A DNA stretch of 64,000 nt from Psychrobacter sp. MF31 (GCF_012847335.1 NZ_JABBDX010000005.1:124001-188000), one strand, 5' to 3'. Numbered from the stretch's first letter, positions 8,587 to 19,199 are shown. Notes: generated by a model not told the origin, from the sequence alone. Program-made: numbers and translations.

Positions 8587-9810
8587 TTATTTTTCATCTG
8601 CCGCATTTTTACTTTTTAAAAGGCTTTGATCAATGACGCGGCTTGATGCCAAATGCAGGCACATATCCAGCAAACGGTTAGCGTAGCCCCATTCGTTATC
8701 GTACCACGCAAAGACTTTAAACTGATTGCCAACTTGCATGAGTTGTTCGCCATCAATGATGAGTGACTCTGGCTGATGAATAAAATCGCTCGACACTAGC
8801 GGCTCATCGGTAAAGTCCATAATGGTGGCAAGATGCGACTGACAAGCAGCAATGAGCACTTGACGGATAGCGTCAATACTCACGTTGTCTTTTTCAAAAA
8901 TAAAGGTGACGTCAATGGCGGCAACGTCGATGGTTGGAACGCGAATCGAATGACCGTTGATTTTCCCTGCCATGTTGGGCAAGACGCGCTCGGTGGCGGC
9001 AATGCTGCTTGAGGTGGTCGGGATGATGTTGTAACCCGAAGCTCGGGCGCGGCGTGGATCACGGTGGGCTTGGTCAAGGACGGTTTGGTCGGCAGTGACC
9101 GCGTGGATTTCGGTCATCATCGCCGACGCCACGCCAAAAGCATTATCTAGTGTATTAATCAGCGGAACTAAGGCTTGGGTAGTACAAGAGACACTTGAGA
9201 TAATCGGCAACTCAGTGGTCAGCTCATCGCTATTTACGCCCATAACAATTGATGCGTCCACCTTATCAAAAGGCGCCGCGCCAATAATCACTTGCCGAGC
9301 GCCCGCTTTGATATGCAAATTGGCTTGCTCATACGAGCGAAAATGACCGGTACATTCAAGCACCACATCGATGCCTAAGTCTTGCCAAGGGAGCTTTTTT
9401 GGGTCGGACTCGGACAGCATTTGAATGCAATAAGTATAGTTATTTTTGGTGAGGCAAAGTTGATAATCCTCGGCAGCGTCATTTTTAATAATTCGATGAC
9501 CTTTTTTGACTTCAGTGGCGACCAATTGCGCGCTGATACCAAGGCGACTTAGGCGACCATAAGTGCTGTCAAATTTTAACAAATGTAGCAAAATATCGGC
9601 AGGCGCTAAATCGTTAATCGCCACCACATGAACGGCGCGACCAAGCACTTCAAAGCGCTCAAGTAAGGCGCGAAGCACGTTGCGACCGATGCGACCAAAG
9701 CCATTAATGGCAATTCGTAGCGGCTGCTGACTGTCGCTTGTGGCATAAAAGGCTTTGGCAGCGGCAAAATCTGAGGTCAATTGATAATTGGCTTTGGAAA
9801 AATCAGGCAT
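8587..9810 (-). CDS. gap: Glyceraldehyde-3-phosphate / erythrose-4-phosphate dehydrogenase family
   Basis: NAD-linked phosphorylating aldehyde dehydrogenase of central carbon metabolism. Rossmann motif INGFGRIGRN lies at residues 35-44, the active-site Cys is C209 in SVSCTT, the catalytic His is H236 in EIHAVTADQ, and a WYDNEWGYANRLLD tail is present. The segment HRDPRRARA resembles erythrose-4-phosphate dehydrogenase (Epd, pyridoxal phosphate route) as much as classical GAPDH, so substrate choice is open. The residue after SCTT is Gln (Q212) where both families almost always have Asn. The start at 9810 (MPDFSK) leaves a 30-residue extension before the fold. The upstream in-frame start at 9918 adds sequence unlike the family. 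It is not in an operon with tkt, which lies at 15697. Confidence 0.85.
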   Translation of the reverse strand: MPDFSKANYQLTSDFAAAKAFYATSDSQQPLRIAINGFGRIGRNVLRALLERFEVLGRAVHVVAINDLAPADILLHLLKFDSTYGRLSRLGISAQLVATEVKKGHRIIKNDAAEDYQLCLTKNNYTYCIQMLSESDPKKLPWQDLGIDVVLECTGHFRSYEQANLHIKAGARQVIIGAAPFDKVDASIVMGVNSDELTTELPIISSVSCTTQALVPLINTLDNAFGVASAMMTEIHAVTADQTVLDQAHRDPRRARASGYNIIPTTSSSIAATERVLPNMAGKINGHSIRVPTIDVAAIDVTFIFEKDNVSIDAIRQVLIAACQSHLATIMDFTDEPLVSSDFIHQPESLIIDGEQLMQVGNQFKVFAWYDNEWGYANRLLDMCLHLASSRVIDQSLLKSKNAADEK

Positions 9811-9945
9811 AACAAGGTCACTATGATGACAAGCCCAATTATTTAGCAAAACAGCTTTGTCAAAATAATTAAGCTTGAGGTGAATGGAAAAATAAGAGAA
9901 TTGGGTGAAGATGAGCAATAAGCAGCAACATTGGTCTACTTAGCA

Positions 9946-11880
9946 TCAAGCAACAATAAATATCAGCGCCAAACGAATGGTGTTGTAAGATAAAGCCGAA
10001 TCGAGCGCCTCATAAATGGGCTTGATTTTGACATTGCCGTCATCGTCAACATCATTGGGATTGTTTGCCGCTTTGATCGCTTGATATGCTGACTCGACCG
10101 CTTTCATGACGCCTGATTCTGGCATCAGATGCGCCAAATCAAGCGTTGGCTGCTGCCTGTGAATGTCTCTAATATGGCGCATAATGGTCGATTGTGCAAG
10201 CCCTCGCACCTCGGCAATCGCCTGAATGCTCATTTTATCGAGCAAATGCTGGCGGGTAATATCAAGGGTGCTTACCGATTTATCATTTAACTGATTTTTT
10301 TGGGATTGCTTTTTTTGTTGCAGCTTTTGCTGATCTCGGCGCTTTTTTTGCATTTTTTCATAAGCGGCGATGGCAGCTTTGTTGGTGACGCCGCCTGATT
10401 TGATGATAAAGTTCTTTTGCGCTTGCAATAAGTCTTTGGCGTCAACTTTAGCAAATTTTGTTTCGGCGTCTTCTGACAATGCCAAAAAGCGCTTATCCGC
10501 CCCGCGCGCTAGTGGGTCAAGCTGAAGACTCATGTCGTTAAGCCCAAGTAGCCGCAATCCTGACAGCGATTTGAGCCGCGATAGTGCCACATAGCCTTGC
10601 CCCAATTCAAACGTCCGCGATAAATCAATCTCAGCCGCCTCCAAAGTCATCCCTTGCGATTTGTGAACGGTAATCGCCCAAGCCAAGCACAGCGGCACTT
10701 GAACATAACTTGCCAGCACCTCGCCATGCTCATCTTCAATGACCCATTCTTCAGGTTCAGCGATCACTTCGCGACCGCAATTTAAACGGACGACGGGCAT
10801 TTTTTGCGTCGATTGAGTTTTAGCTTCTGCTTTTTCAGTTTTATCTTTTAAAACCGATTTTTCATCTTCTTTAGTTGGTTTATCGTCGTCTTCATCATTA
10901 AAAACTTTATCATTTTCTGATTTATTTGAGGCGGCATTGCTGCTTTCTGACGTTTGCGCCTTGATGGCTGAAAATCCAACCAGCTCGCCCATCGTGCCGT
11001 TTGATACGCCCGTCTCGTTATTATTTTTAATAAACATCACTTTGGCGCCGACTTTTAAGGTCAGCTCATCTTGGGTTCGGACGGTCTTTTTTAAGGTATC
11101 AATCAGCTTTTTATCGCCAAATAAAGACGCTTGAAATTCCAAACTGTCCCCTGACAACGCAGCAAGCTCCTTATCATTAATTTTATTGACGTTTAAATTA
11201 TGAGTATAAAGCCGCGTCCGATTGGCATCAATGTCATGCTGATAAGTGGCTTCAAGCGCTTGGATGGCGTCTAGCGTGACTTGCTGGCGGCGGATTTGGT
11301 TTAAAATATCATCAAGGCTCAGCCCGTTCGCGTCCTCAGTCACTTGCCGATGCTGCTCGCTTAGATAGCAAATGTTAAATCCGGCATCAAGCCAAGCCTC
11401 ACTCATAAAGGCAAACTTATCACGGTTGGTCTCTTCACGGTTGCCAATCGGTGGCAGCTGAAAAAAGTCACCAGCAACGACGATTTGAATCCCGCCAAAC
11501 GGTTCGGAGGTTTTGCGAATATGTTTTAACACGGTATTGACAGCATTTAACTGCTTGGCATGAAGCATCGAGATTTCATCGATAATTAGCACGGCGGTGT
11601 CTTTAATGCGGTCGGTCAAAAATGGGTTTTTGGACAGCTGCGCCAAATCACGATCGCTGATTTCATCGCGAATGCCAATCCCCGACCAGCTATGAATGGT
11701 CGTGCCGCTCATGTGCGTGGCGGCAATGCCCGTGCTTGCCGTCACCGCAACCGATACCTTTCGCGCCCGCAAATAGTGGATATATTGGTTCAGCGTATAG
11801 GTTTTTCCTGCGCCTGCCGAGCCGGTCAAAAACACGTTTTGACCCGATTTTAAAATATCTAAAGCACAAGATTGGCGCAT
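9946..11880 (-). CDS. PIF1-like superfamily 1 DNA helicase with C-terminal helix-turn-helix
   Basis: Predicted 5'-3' DNA helicase of the PIF1/RecD-like group. Walker A GSAGAGKT is at residues 20-27, followed by TASTGIAA (motif Ia), LIIDEISML (motif II), GDFFQLPP (motif III), SEQHRQ (motif IV region), and AITVHKSQGMTLEAAEIDL with GYVALSRLKSL (motifs V and VI). A roughly 55-residue, highly charged low-complexity insertion (about 307-361, DNA 10798-10962) splits the helicase core. The C-terminus carries a Lys/Gln-rich linker and a helix-turn-helix-like MSIQAIAEVRGLAQSTIMRH. The ATG at 11880 is taken. A TTG four codons upstream is possible. It is a single gene between the GAPDH-family gene and exaC. 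Confidence 0.88.
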   Translation of the reverse strand: MRQSCALDILKSGQNVFLTGSAGAGKTYTLNQYIHYLRARKVSVAVTASTGIAATHMSGTTIHSWSGIGIRDEISDRDLAQLSKNPFLTDRIKDTAVLIIDEISMLHAKQLNAVNTVLKHIRKTSEPFGGIQIVVAGDFFQLPPIGNREETNRDKFAFMSEAWLDAGFNICYLSEQHRQVTEDANGLSLDDILNQIRRQQVTLDAIQALEATYQHDIDANRTRLYTHNLNVNKINDKELAALSGDSLEFQASLFGDKKLIDTLKKTVRTQDELTLKVGAKVMFIKNNNETGVSNGTMGELVGFSAIKAQTSESSNAASNKSENDKVFNDEDDDKPTKEDEKSVLKDKTEKAEAKTQSTQKMPVVRLNCGREVIAEPEEWVIEDEHGEVLASYVQVPLCLAWAITVHKSQGMTLEAAEIDLSRTFELGQGYVALSRLKSLSGLRLLGLNDMSLQLDPLARGADKRFLALSEDAETKFAKVDAKDLLQAQKNFIIKSGGVTNKAAIAAYEKMQKKRRDQQKLQQKKQSQKNQLNDKSVSTLDITRQHLLDKMSIQAIAEVRGLAQSTIMRHIRDIHRQQPTLDLAHLMPESGVMKAVESAYQAIKAANNPNDVDDDGNVKIKPIYEALDSALSYNTIRLALIFIVA

Positions 11881-12158
11881 GACGACCCACAATATAATAA
11901 AAATCCTAATTATATCAGCTCAAAAGCTTTTGCGAAGCTTTTACCCCATTTAAAGCCAAATTGAAGCTATAAAATTGACCAAAATTTTTGTTAATTATAA
12001 ATAACTTAAAGTTATCAATAGTCAATAAATACCATCGTAAAAAGACCTATAAATCACGACAAAAGCTCAGTAGGATAAAATGAAATCAGGAAGATTTATC
12101 AAGGACAGTTTCAAATGTAATTCCAACGATTAAAAACAATCTCAGCAAGGAGCGCGAT

Positions 12159-13685
12159 ATGTTGTACCCCTATCCCAATACCGATGGCAGCCAAGTTCAG
12201 TTCCGCAAAAAATACGATAACTTTATCAATGGCGAGTGGCTACCGCCGGTCGATGGCGAATATTTTGACAACCCAAGCCCGATTGATGGCAAGGTTATCT
12301 GCCAAGTAGCGCGCTCAAAAGCGGCTGACATTGAAAAAGCGCTCGACGCTGCCCACGCTGCAAAAGATGCCTGGGGTAAAACCAGTGTTGCCGACCGCGC
12401 TAACATTTTACTTAAGCTTGCTGACAGTATCGAAGCCAACTTAGAAAACATTGCGGTAGCTGAATGCTATGAAAATGGCAAACCCGTTCGCGAGGCTTTA
12501 GCCGCCGACATTCCGCTTGCTGTTGACCATTTGCGCTATTTTGCAGGCGCTATCCGCGCTCAAGAAGGCGGTATCAGTCAAATTGATGATGACACGGTCG
12601 CTTATCATTTCCATGAGCCGCTTGGCGTTGTTGGGCAAATTATCCCGTGGAACTTTCCCATCTTGATGGCGATGTGGAAGATTGCGCCGGCTTTAGCCGC
12701 GGGAAACTGTATCGTTTTAAAACCTGCTGAGCAAACGCCCGCCTCGATTTTATATTTGCTTGATGTCATTAATGCTGCCAATATTTTGCCCAAAGGCGTG
12801 TTAAACGTGGTTAATGGCTTTGGCGTTGAAGCCGGAAAGCCGCTTGCCTCCAACCCACGGATTAACAAAGTTGCTTTCACAGGGGAAACCACCACCGGTC
12901 GCCTAATCATGCAGTATGCCAGCGAAAATATCATTCCGGTGACTTTAGAGCTTGGTGGTAAAAGCCCCAATATCTTTTTTGCCGATGTGATGGCAGCGGA
13001 CGATGAGTATTTGGACAAAGCCATTGAAGGCTTGGTGCTGTTTGCCTTTAACCAAGGCGAAGTTTGCACGTGTCCATCGCGGGCGCTCATTCACGAAGAC
13101 ATTTATGATGATTTTATAGCGCGCTGCCTTGATCGGGTTCGCGCGATCAAACTTGGCAATCCGCTGGATACTGAAATCATGGTCGGCGCGCAAGCCAGCT
13201 CAGACCAGTTAGAAAAAATTCTCTCTTATCTCGACATTGGTAAAAAAGAGGGCGCAAAAGTGCTGATCGGCGGTGAGCAAGACCGCCGCGAGGGCGAGAT
13301 GGCAGACGGTTTTTATGTTCAGCCTACCATCTTTGAAGGTAAAAATGACATGCGCGTGTTCCAAGAAGAGATTTTTGGTCCCGTTCTTGCAGTCACCACC
13401 TTTAAAGATGATGACGATGCGATGAAAATCGCCAACGATACGCTTTATGGTTTGGGCGCAGGCGTTTGGACACGCGACATTAATCGCGCTTATCGCTTTG
13501 GTCGCGGTATTCAAGCCGGTCGCGTTTGGACGAACTGCTACCATCAATATCCGGCTCATGCGGCATTTGGTGGCTATAAACAATCGGGAATCGGTCGTGA
13601 AAACCATAAAATGATGCTGGATCACTATCAGCAAACTAAAAATATGCTGGTATCCTATAGCACCAAAGCGCTTGGGTTTTTTTGA
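12159..13685 (+). CDS. exaC: NAD-dependent aldehyde dehydrogenase (ExaC/AldB type)
   Basis: Oxidises short aldehydes such as acetaldehyde to acids in the cytoplasm. The 508-residue length and opening ([25 protein letters not shown]) are typical of the ExaC/AldB branch. Seen: [20 protein letters not shown], the glutamate motif LELGGKSPN, the catalytic Cys within [12 protein letters not shown], and [10 protein letters not shown]. The start is preceded by AAGGAGCGCGAT. A DUF779 gene follows after 47 bases, which is a recurrent pairing for this dehydrogenase branch. No alcohol dehydrogenase or dedicated regulator lies adjacent. Confidence 0.93.
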   Translation: MLYPYPNTDGSQVQFRKKYDNFINGEWLPPVDGEYFDNPSPIDGKVICQVARSKAADIEKALDAAHAAKDAWGKTSVADRANILLKLADSIEANLENIAVAECYENGKPVREALAADIPLAVDHLRYFAGAIRAQEGGISQIDDDTVAYHFHEPLGVVGQIIPWNFPILMAMWKIAPALAAGNCIVLKPAEQTPASILYLLDVINAANILPKGVLNVVNGFGVEAGKPLASNPRINKVAFTGETTTGRLIMQYASENIIPVTLELGGKSPNIFFADVMAADDEYLDKAIEGLVLFAFNQGEVCTCPSRALIHEDIYDDFIARCLDRVRAIKLGNPLDTEIMVGAQASSDQLEKILSYLDIGKKEGAKVLIGGEQDRREGEMADGFYVQPTIFEGKNDMRVFQEEIFGPVLAVTTFKDDDDAMKIANDTLYGLGAGVWTRDINRAYRFGRGIQAGRVWTNCYHQYPAHAAFGGYKQSGIGRENHKMMLDHYQQTKNMLVSYSTKALGFF

Positions 13686-13732
13686 TCAAGGACGCAGTTT
13701 GACTGAGCTGTAACAACAATAAGGATATCGCC

Positions 13733-14065
13733 ATGAAACTTACCGCAACTCCCGAGGCGCAAGCTTTAATTGCAACCCTCAAACAAAAGCATGGCGACTT
13801 AATGTTTCATCAATCCGGCGGCTGCTGTGATGGCAGTTCGCCGATGTGCTACGTGCTTGGCGAATTTAAAACCGGCGCTCAAGATGTACTTATAGGCACA
13901 ATTGCCGACTGCCCGTTTTATATGGGGCGGTCGCAATTTGAGCGTTGGCAATATACCGATTTGACGATCGATGCGATTGCGGGTCGCGGCGCAAGCTTCT
14001 CGCTAGATATTCCTGAGGGCAAACGCTTTATCGTGCGATCAAACGTTTGTGCGGTGGACAGTTAA
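13733..14065 (+). CDS. DUF779 protein paired with aldehyde dehydrogenase
   Basis: A 110-residue protein recognisable as DUF779 from its Cys-rich motif HQSGGCCDGSSPMCY at about residues 24-38 and a second region DCPFYMGRSQFERWQYT. The clustered Cys residues suggest metal or cofactor binding. The family has no firmly established biochemical role that I can cite. It lies 47 bases after exaC on the same strand with AAGGATATCGCC as ribosome site, so co-transcription is likely. It is probably an accessory or maturation factor of the dehydrogenase, by inference from context. Confidence 0.88.
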   Translation: MKLTATPEAQALIATLKQKHGDLMFHQSGGCCDGSSPMCYVLGEFKTGAQDVLIGTIADCPFYMGRSQFERWQYTDLTIDAIAGRGASFSLDIPEGKRFIVRSNVCAVDS

Positions 14066-14070
14066 GCCAA

Positions 14071-14853
14071 TTAAGCCTCAATGTTGACAATACCTTTGCA
14101 CTTTGGATAATTTTGGCAACCAAAAAACGCGCGACCTTTATTTGTGCCCGTTTTTGCAGTTCGCTTAACCATATCACCTTGGCACTTTGGACAATTTGGC
14201 GGAGTTGTATTATCGTTTTTTATCACAGTAACCAATTCTGATTTTCTATTTTTCTTATTTAAACGCTCCGATTTTAATTTTTTATCATCAAATTTATTTT
14301 GCAAATAGTCACGGTGCTGACGGTCGGTTTTTCGGGATTTTGACAGTCGCGTTTTTTCGATTTTATCAGCAATCGCGGTCATTTGCTCATGGCTTAACAG
14401 TACCTTTTCCTTACTTTTGATATAGGTCATCATGCCTTTATTAAGGACATTTTCTGGCAACTCAGCGCGCGTTTTAATCTCACAATGCCCCATAAATGCA
14501 ATAACTGAGTGAAAATAGCGCAAATTAAGGTTTAACAATTCGGACAACGTTTTCATATGCAAATAATTTTGCCGCAATGGATTTTGAAATTGGTATTTTC
14601 GACCCATAATCATTTGCGTCCATTTGGCGTCGCGCTCTTGACCAAAAATCCAACCTTTATAATTTTTGGTTTCAATCACAAAAATACCAAAGCTTGAGAC
14701 GATAATATGGTCAATTTGGGTGGTTCCGCCATCACTGAGCGGCAAGGTGACATTATTTAGGCGTAAATAGTGGCGGCGATTGAGCATCACCCAAGTCGCA
14801 ACGCTGACGATAAGCTCCCCGATTCGACCTTTAAAACGCGATAGCAATGACAT
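14071..14853 (-). CDS. NERD-domain protein with C-terminal topoisomerase-type zinc ribbon
   Basis: The N-terminal NERD (nuclease-related) domain runs over about residues 7-120. It includes IGELIV, the putative nuclease core TQIDHIIVSSFGIFVIETKNYKG (Asp...Glu-x-Lys), and WTQMIMGRKYQFQNPLRQN. A Lys-rich linker follows (about 165-210), then a C-terminal C4 zinc finger of the topoisomerase I type, CPKCQGDMVKR...FFGCQNYPKCKG. The start at 14853 has GAGAG upstream. The in-frame TTG five codons earlier is less likely. It is convergent with the DUF779 gene with only 5 bases between stop codons. A DNA-processing role is inferred. Confidence 0.88.
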   Translation of the reverse strand: MSLLSRFKGRIGELIVSVATWVMLNRRHYLRLNNVTLPLSDGGTTQIDHIIVSSFGIFVIETKNYKGWIFGQERDAKWTQMIMGRKYQFQNPLRQNYLHMKTLSELLNLNLRYFHSVIAFMGHCEIKTRAELPENVLNKGMMTYIKSKEKVLLSHEQMTAIADKIEKTRLSKSRKTDRQHRDYLQNKFDDKKLKSERLNKKNRKSELVTVIKNDNTTPPNCPKCQGDMVKRTAKTGTNKGRAFFGCQNYPKCKGIVNIEA

Positions 14854-15008
14854 GATAACTCTCAACAAATCAATTAATGATAAAAACAGTGTGAAAAAAA
14901 TAAGGAAAATTTATGGCGGCAGCGACCATTTTTTAAAAAATGCTATCATAAACAATAGTTTTTAAAATTTCAGCCCCAATTTTATCATTATTTTCTTGGA
15001 TAGCTTTT

Positions 15009-15605
15009 ATGACCGCTTTTCGCACCACCTTGGTTAACTTTTCTTTGACCGGCTGCTTGCTGATGTCAATTTCTGCCGCTAATGCCGCTTTGCCGCAAAA
15101 ATGGGCGCTTGACGTGCCAAAAACCAACGTCAATTTTAAAGTGGCGTATTTAGGCTCAGGAACGGTCGAGGGCAAATTTCATAAGGTGAATGGCACGATT
15201 CATTATGACGTTAAGCAGCCAACCAGAACGATGATTAATTTTACCGTCGATGCCAACAGCGTGGATACCGGTCGCAAAATGCGCGATAACTTTTTGCGCC
15301 GAAAAGAGCTTCTCAACAGCGATAAGTACCCAACCATGACCTTTGTGTCAAAAAAAGTGAGCATGATTACTGATAAAGAAGCCAACGTGACGGGCGATTT
15401 TACGGTACTTGGGCAAACCAAACCGCTCACCATTAGAGTAAAACTATCGAATGTTGAAAATGACCCTGCTACTAAGCAGCCGATTTTAAAATTTCGCGCA
15501 ACCGGTCTGATTAACCGCTTTGATTATGGGGTTACCGCCTTTCCAAAAGTCGTTGGTAATATGATTCCGCTGGATATCACCGGAAACTTGGTGGCGGCGA
15601 ATTAA
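15009..15605 (+). CDS. YceI-family periplasmic lipid-binding-like protein
   Basis: The signal peptide (residues 1-26, cleavage after ANA) is followed by the YceI beta-barrel pattern: WALDVPKTNVNFKVAYLGSGTVEGKF, RKMRDNFLRRKELLNSDKYPTMTF, and a final TAFPKVVGNMIPLDITG. Family members form a lipocalin-like barrel that binds isoprenoid or other lipids in the periplasm, and in vivo roles vary. Length of 198 aa is normal. The gene stands alone and ends at a terminator shared with tkt. Confidence 0.9.
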   Translation: MTAFRTTLVNFSLTGCLLMSISAANAALPQKWALDVPKTNVNFKVAYLGSGTVEGKFHKVNGTIHYDVKQPTRTMINFTVDANSVDTGRKMRDNFLRRKELLNSDKYPTMTFVSKKVSMITDKEANVTGDFTVLGQTKPLTIRVKLSNVENDPATKQPILKFRATGLINRFDYGVTAFPKVVGNMIPLDITGNLVAAN

Positions 15606-15623
15606 ATTTTATAACATTATAAT

Positions 15624-15660
15624 AAAAAAGAGTGGCTAGATGCTAACCACTCTTTTTTTT
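15624..15660. terminator. Bidirectional terminator between yceI-like gene and tkt
   Basis: AAAAAAGAGTGG / CCACTCTTTTTTTT hairpin, with T runs on both strands between convergent genes. Confidence 0.88.
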
Positions 15661-15696
15661 ATGGCTTATTTTGTATAGCTTAGTTTTTGAGGAAAA

Positions 15697-17694
15697 CTAA
15701 ACCAAACTTCTCACCGCGTCAATCACGGCATCACTGGTAATGCCAAACTCTTTATAAAGCTCGCCTGCCGGTGCGGACTCGCCATAAGTGGTCATGCCAA
15801 TCACTTTGCCATCAAGACCGACGAATTTGAACCAATAGTCAACGTGAGCGGCTTCAACGGCAACGCGAGCGCGAATGTTGCTTGGTAGCACGCTGTCGCG
15901 GTAGTTAGCATCTTGCTCCATAAAGATTTCGGCGCAAGGCATGGAAACGACGCGGACGCCAACACCATCAGCGCTAAGCGTTTCATAAGCTTCCATAGCA
16001 AGGCTCACTTCAGAACCAGTAGCAATAATAATCGCTTGCAGCTCGCTTTGTTCTTTAGCCAATACATAGCCACCTTTGGCAATATTAGCCACCTGCTCGC
16101 TGTCGCGGTTTTGATGTGGCAATCCTTGACGGCTAAAAATCAGCGCCGATGGATTGTTTGCAGATTTAATCGCTTCAACCCAAGCGCTTGCAGACTCAGC
16201 ATCGTCACAAGGTCGCCACGTCCGTAGGTTTGGTGTGGTTCGCAGGCTCGTTAACTGCTCAACCGGCTGATGGGTAGGACCATCTTCACCAAGACCGATG
16301 GAATCATGGGTGTAAACGTGGATGACGCGCTGACGCATTAAAGCGCTCATGCGAACGGCGTTGCGAGCGTATTCCATAAACATGAGGAACGTTGCCACGT
16401 ATGGGATAAAGCCGCCGTGAAGCGCAATACCATTGGCAATGGCGGTCATCCCAAATTCGCGGACGCCATAATAAATATAGTTGCCCGCGGCGTCTTCCTG
16501 CAAGCCCTTAGCGCCTTTAAACAGCGTTAAGTTTGACCCTGCCAAATCTGCTGATCCGCCAAGCAGTTCAGGAAGCATGGGCTGAAGCGCATTAATCGCA
16601 TTTTGACTGGCTTTTCGGCTGGCAATGTTGCCGCCGCCATTTTGGCAAGAATCAATATACGCTTTGGCTTTGGCGTCAAAATCGCTTGGTAACTCGCCGT
16701 TTAATCGGCGCTCAAGCTCACTTGCCAATTCAGGATAGGCTTTTTTATAAGCCTCAAAGTCAGCTTGCCAGTTATTTTGAAGCGCCGTACCTTTAGCGCG
16801 ACCGTCCCAAGCTTCGTAAATTTCCTCGTCCAAATCAAATGGCGCATGCGTCCATGATAGCGCATCACGGGTTAAGAGGATTTCATCATCGCCAAGTGGC
16901 GCGCCGTGGCTTGCAGCAAGACCTTGCTTGTTTGGGCTGCCAGCACCAATAGTGGTTTTACAAATGATTAAGCTTGGCTTATTGGTTTCGCTAATTGCCG
17001 CTTGCGTGGCTTCGGTGATTTCATCAGTGTCATGACCATCAACGCTGATTACCTGCCAGCCATAAGACTCAAAGCGCTGTTTGGTATCGTCAGTAAACCA
17101 ACCTTCAACATCACCATCGATTGAAATGCCATTGTCATCGTAAAAGAAGATAAGCTTACCAAGCTGTAGCGTTCCAGCAAGCGAGCAAACTTCATGGCTG
17201 ATGCCTTCCATCAAGCAGCCATCGCCCAAAAAGGCATAGGTATGATGGTCGATGATGTTATGACCATCTTTATTAAACTGCGCGGCAAGGGTTTTTTCAG
17301 CAATCGCAAAACCAACGGCGTTGGCAATGCCTTGACCCAAAGGTCCTGTGGTCGTTTCCACCCCTGGCGTATAACCAAGCTCAGGATGACCCGGCGTTTT
17401 TGAATGCAATTGGCGAAAGTTTTTTAAATCGTCAATGCTCACATCATAGCCTGATAAATGTAAAAGCGAATAAATCAGCATTGAGCCGTGACCATTTGAC
17501 AACACAAAGCGGTCGCGGTTTGCCCAAGTCGGGTCGGCAGGGTTGTGCTTTAAAAATTTGCGCCAAAGTACCTCGGCAATATCAGCCATTCCCATCGGCG
17601 CTCCGGGATGACCTGAGTTGGCTTTTTGCACCGCATCAAAGGATAAAACACGGATGGCATTGGCAAGTTTACGTTCGCTAATGGGAGCTGGCAT
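15697..17694 (-). CDS. tkt: Transketolase
   Basis: Thiamine-diphosphate enzyme of the non-oxidative pentose phosphate pathway, moving C2 units between sugar phosphates. Diagnostic segments: [20 protein letters not shown] at the N-terminus, [12 protein letters not shown], the ThDP/metal motif [13 protein letters not shown], and in the middle domain [20 protein letters not shown]. Length (665 aa) is standard. The ribosome site TAGGACATGTT precedes the ATG. It is the second sugar-phosphate enzyme in this part of the window besides the GAPDH/Epd-family gene, but the two are separated by 6 kb of unrelated genes. Confidence 0.98.
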   Translation of the reverse strand: MPAPISERKLANAIRVLSFDAVQKANSGHPGAPMGMADIAEVLWRKFLKHNPADPTWANRDRFVLSNGHGSMLIYSLLHLSGYDVSIDDLKNFRQLHSKTPGHPELGYTPGVETTTGPLGQGIANAVGFAIAEKTLAAQFNKDGHNIIDHHTYAFLGDGCLMEGISHEVCSLAGTLQLGKLIFFYDDNGISIDGDVEGWFTDDTKQRFESYGWQVISVDGHDTDEITEATQAAISETNKPSLIICKTTIGAGSPNKQGLAASHGAPLGDDEILLTRDALSWTHAPFDLDEEIYEAWDGRAKGTALQNNWQADFEAYKKAYPELASELERRLNGELPSDFDAKAKAYIDSCQNGGGNIASRKASQNAINALQPMLPELLGGSADLAGSNLTLFKGAKGLQEDAAGNYIYYGVREFGMTAIANGIALHGGFIPYVATFLMFMEYARNAVRMSALMRQRVIHVYTHDSIGLGEDGPTHQPVEQLTSLRTTPNLRTWRPCDDAESASAWVEAIKSANNPSALIFSRQGLPHQNRDSEQVANIAKGGYVLAKEQSELQAIIIATGSEVSLAMEAYETLSADGVGVRVVSMPCAEIFMEQDANYRDSVLPSNIRARVAVEAAHVDYWFKFVGLDGKVIGMTTYGESAPAGELYKEFGITSDAVIDAVRSLV

Positions 17695-17909
17695 AACATG
17701 TCCTAATTGACTAAAGAACTAAAAAACGCTTGAAGCCCAATTAAGGCTTATTTCGCGGCAAATTTTAGCGCTTATCTTATCATAACTACAAAAAAATAAC
17801 GGTAACGCGAACCATTTTTTAGCGCGCGTTACAGTCAAGGATGATTCTTTTTAACCAATATTTTTGCTAAAAATAAATCTTTGGGTAAAAATAAAAGGCT
17901 AAGAATAAG

Positions 17910-19199
17910 CTATTTGGCAGCAATTACCGTCGCGCCGCCCATAAAGGGTTGAAGCACCTCAGGAATATCAATGCTGCCATCGGCGTTTTGATAGTTTTCC
18001 ATCACCGCAAGTAGCGTTCGACCCACCGCAAGCCCTGAGCCATTTAGCGTATGCACCAAATTGGTTTGCTTGCCGTCTTTAAAACGCGCTCCCATGCGTC
18101 TTGCTTGAAAATCGCCGCAGTTGGAGCAGCTTGAGATTTCGCGGTACGTGTCTTGGCTAGGAAGCCAAACTTCGATGTCATAGGTTTTTTGAGCGCTAAA
18201 TCCCATATCGCCCGTGCAAAGTTTCACCACGCGATACGGCAAATTGAGCTGCTGCAAAATATCTTCAGCTTGAGCAGTCATCGCTTCAAGCGAGTCATCT
18301 GACTGATCGGGCGCAGCAATATTGACCATTTCCACTTTTTCAAATTGATGCTGACGGATCAAGCCGCGAGTGTCGCGACCGTGCGAGCCAGCTTCACTGC
18401 GAAAACATGGCGTATGCGCGGTAAACTTAAGCGGCAATGCTTTAATATCCAAGCGCTCACCGCGAACCAAATTGGTCATCGGCACTTCAGCGGTTGGAAT
18501 TAAATAAAAATCTGTACTCTCGTTATTCGTATGATTAGTCAGTTTAAACAAATCATCTTCAAACTTTGGCAATTGCCCTGTGCCTTGTAAGCTTTCGCTG
18601 TTGACAATATATGGCACGTAAGTTTCGGTATAGCCATATTTTTGGGTGTGGGTGTTCAGCATAAACTGGATCAGCGCTCGGTGCAGCTGGGCAAGTTGAC
18701 CTTGAAGCACGCTAAATCGGCTGCCGGTTAATTTTGCTGCCGCTTCAAAATCCAGCATCCCAAGCGCTTCGCCAAGCGTTGAATGATCTTGAACTTCAAA
18801 ATCAAACGCGCGCGGTGCACCCCATTTGCGCATCTCAACGTTATCGTCTTCTGATTCCCCAACCGGAACGTCGTCAGCAGGCAAATTGGGGATTTGTAGC
18901 GCCGCATGATTGATGCGGTCTTGAAGCAATTTAAGCGCTTCTTCTGCTGCTTTAATTTCGCCGCTGATGCTTTGCATTTCCGACATCACGCTACTGGCAT
19001 CTTCACCTGATTTTTTAAGTGCCCCCACTTGTTTGGCGCCACTATTTCGGCGGGCTTGCAAGTCCTCGGTTTTGATTTGCAGCGCTTTTCGATCCGACTC
19101 AATCGTTTGCCAAAACTCCAAGTCCAACTCAAAGCCGCGAGTAGCAAGCTTTTTCTTGAGCGCTGGCAAATCCGTCCGTAACAGTTTGGGGTCAATCAT
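17910..19199 (-). CDS. serS: Seryl-tRNA synthetase
   Basis: Class II synthetase charging tRNA-Ser. The N-terminal coiled-coil arm that grips the long variable arm is visible (about residues 30-105, heptad-like charged helix pair). The catalytic domain shows [39 protein letters not shown] (motif 2) and [20 protein letters not shown] (motif 3). Length of 429 aa is standard. It is monocistronic here. No leader regulatory element was seen upstream. Confidence 0.98.
   Translation of the reverse strand: MIDPKLLRTDLPALKKKLATRGFELDLEFWQTIESDRKALQIKTEDLQARRNSGAKQVGALKKSGEDASSVMSEMQSISGEIKAAEEALKLLQDRINHAALQIPNLPADDVPVGESEDDNVEMRKWGAPRAFDFEVQDHSTLGEALGMLDFEAAAKLTGSRFSVLQGQLAQLHRALIQFMLNTHTQKYGYTETYVPYIVNSESLQGTGQLPKFEDDLFKLTNHTNNESTDFYLIPTAEVPMTNLVRGERLDIKALPLKFTAHTPCFRSEAGSHGRDTRGLIRQHQFEKVEMVNIAAPDQSDDSLEAMTAQAEDILQQLNLPYRVVKLCTGDMGFSAQKTYDIEVWLPSQDTYREISSCSNCGDFQARRMGARFKDGKQTNLVHTLNGSGLAVGRTLLAVMENYQNADGSIDIPEVLQPFMGGATVIAAK

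Noticed and set aside
12605-13090. 161-codon frame antisense to exaC
   Set aside because: Shadow of the strongly coding exaC frame. The antisense translation resembles no protein and has no ribosome site.
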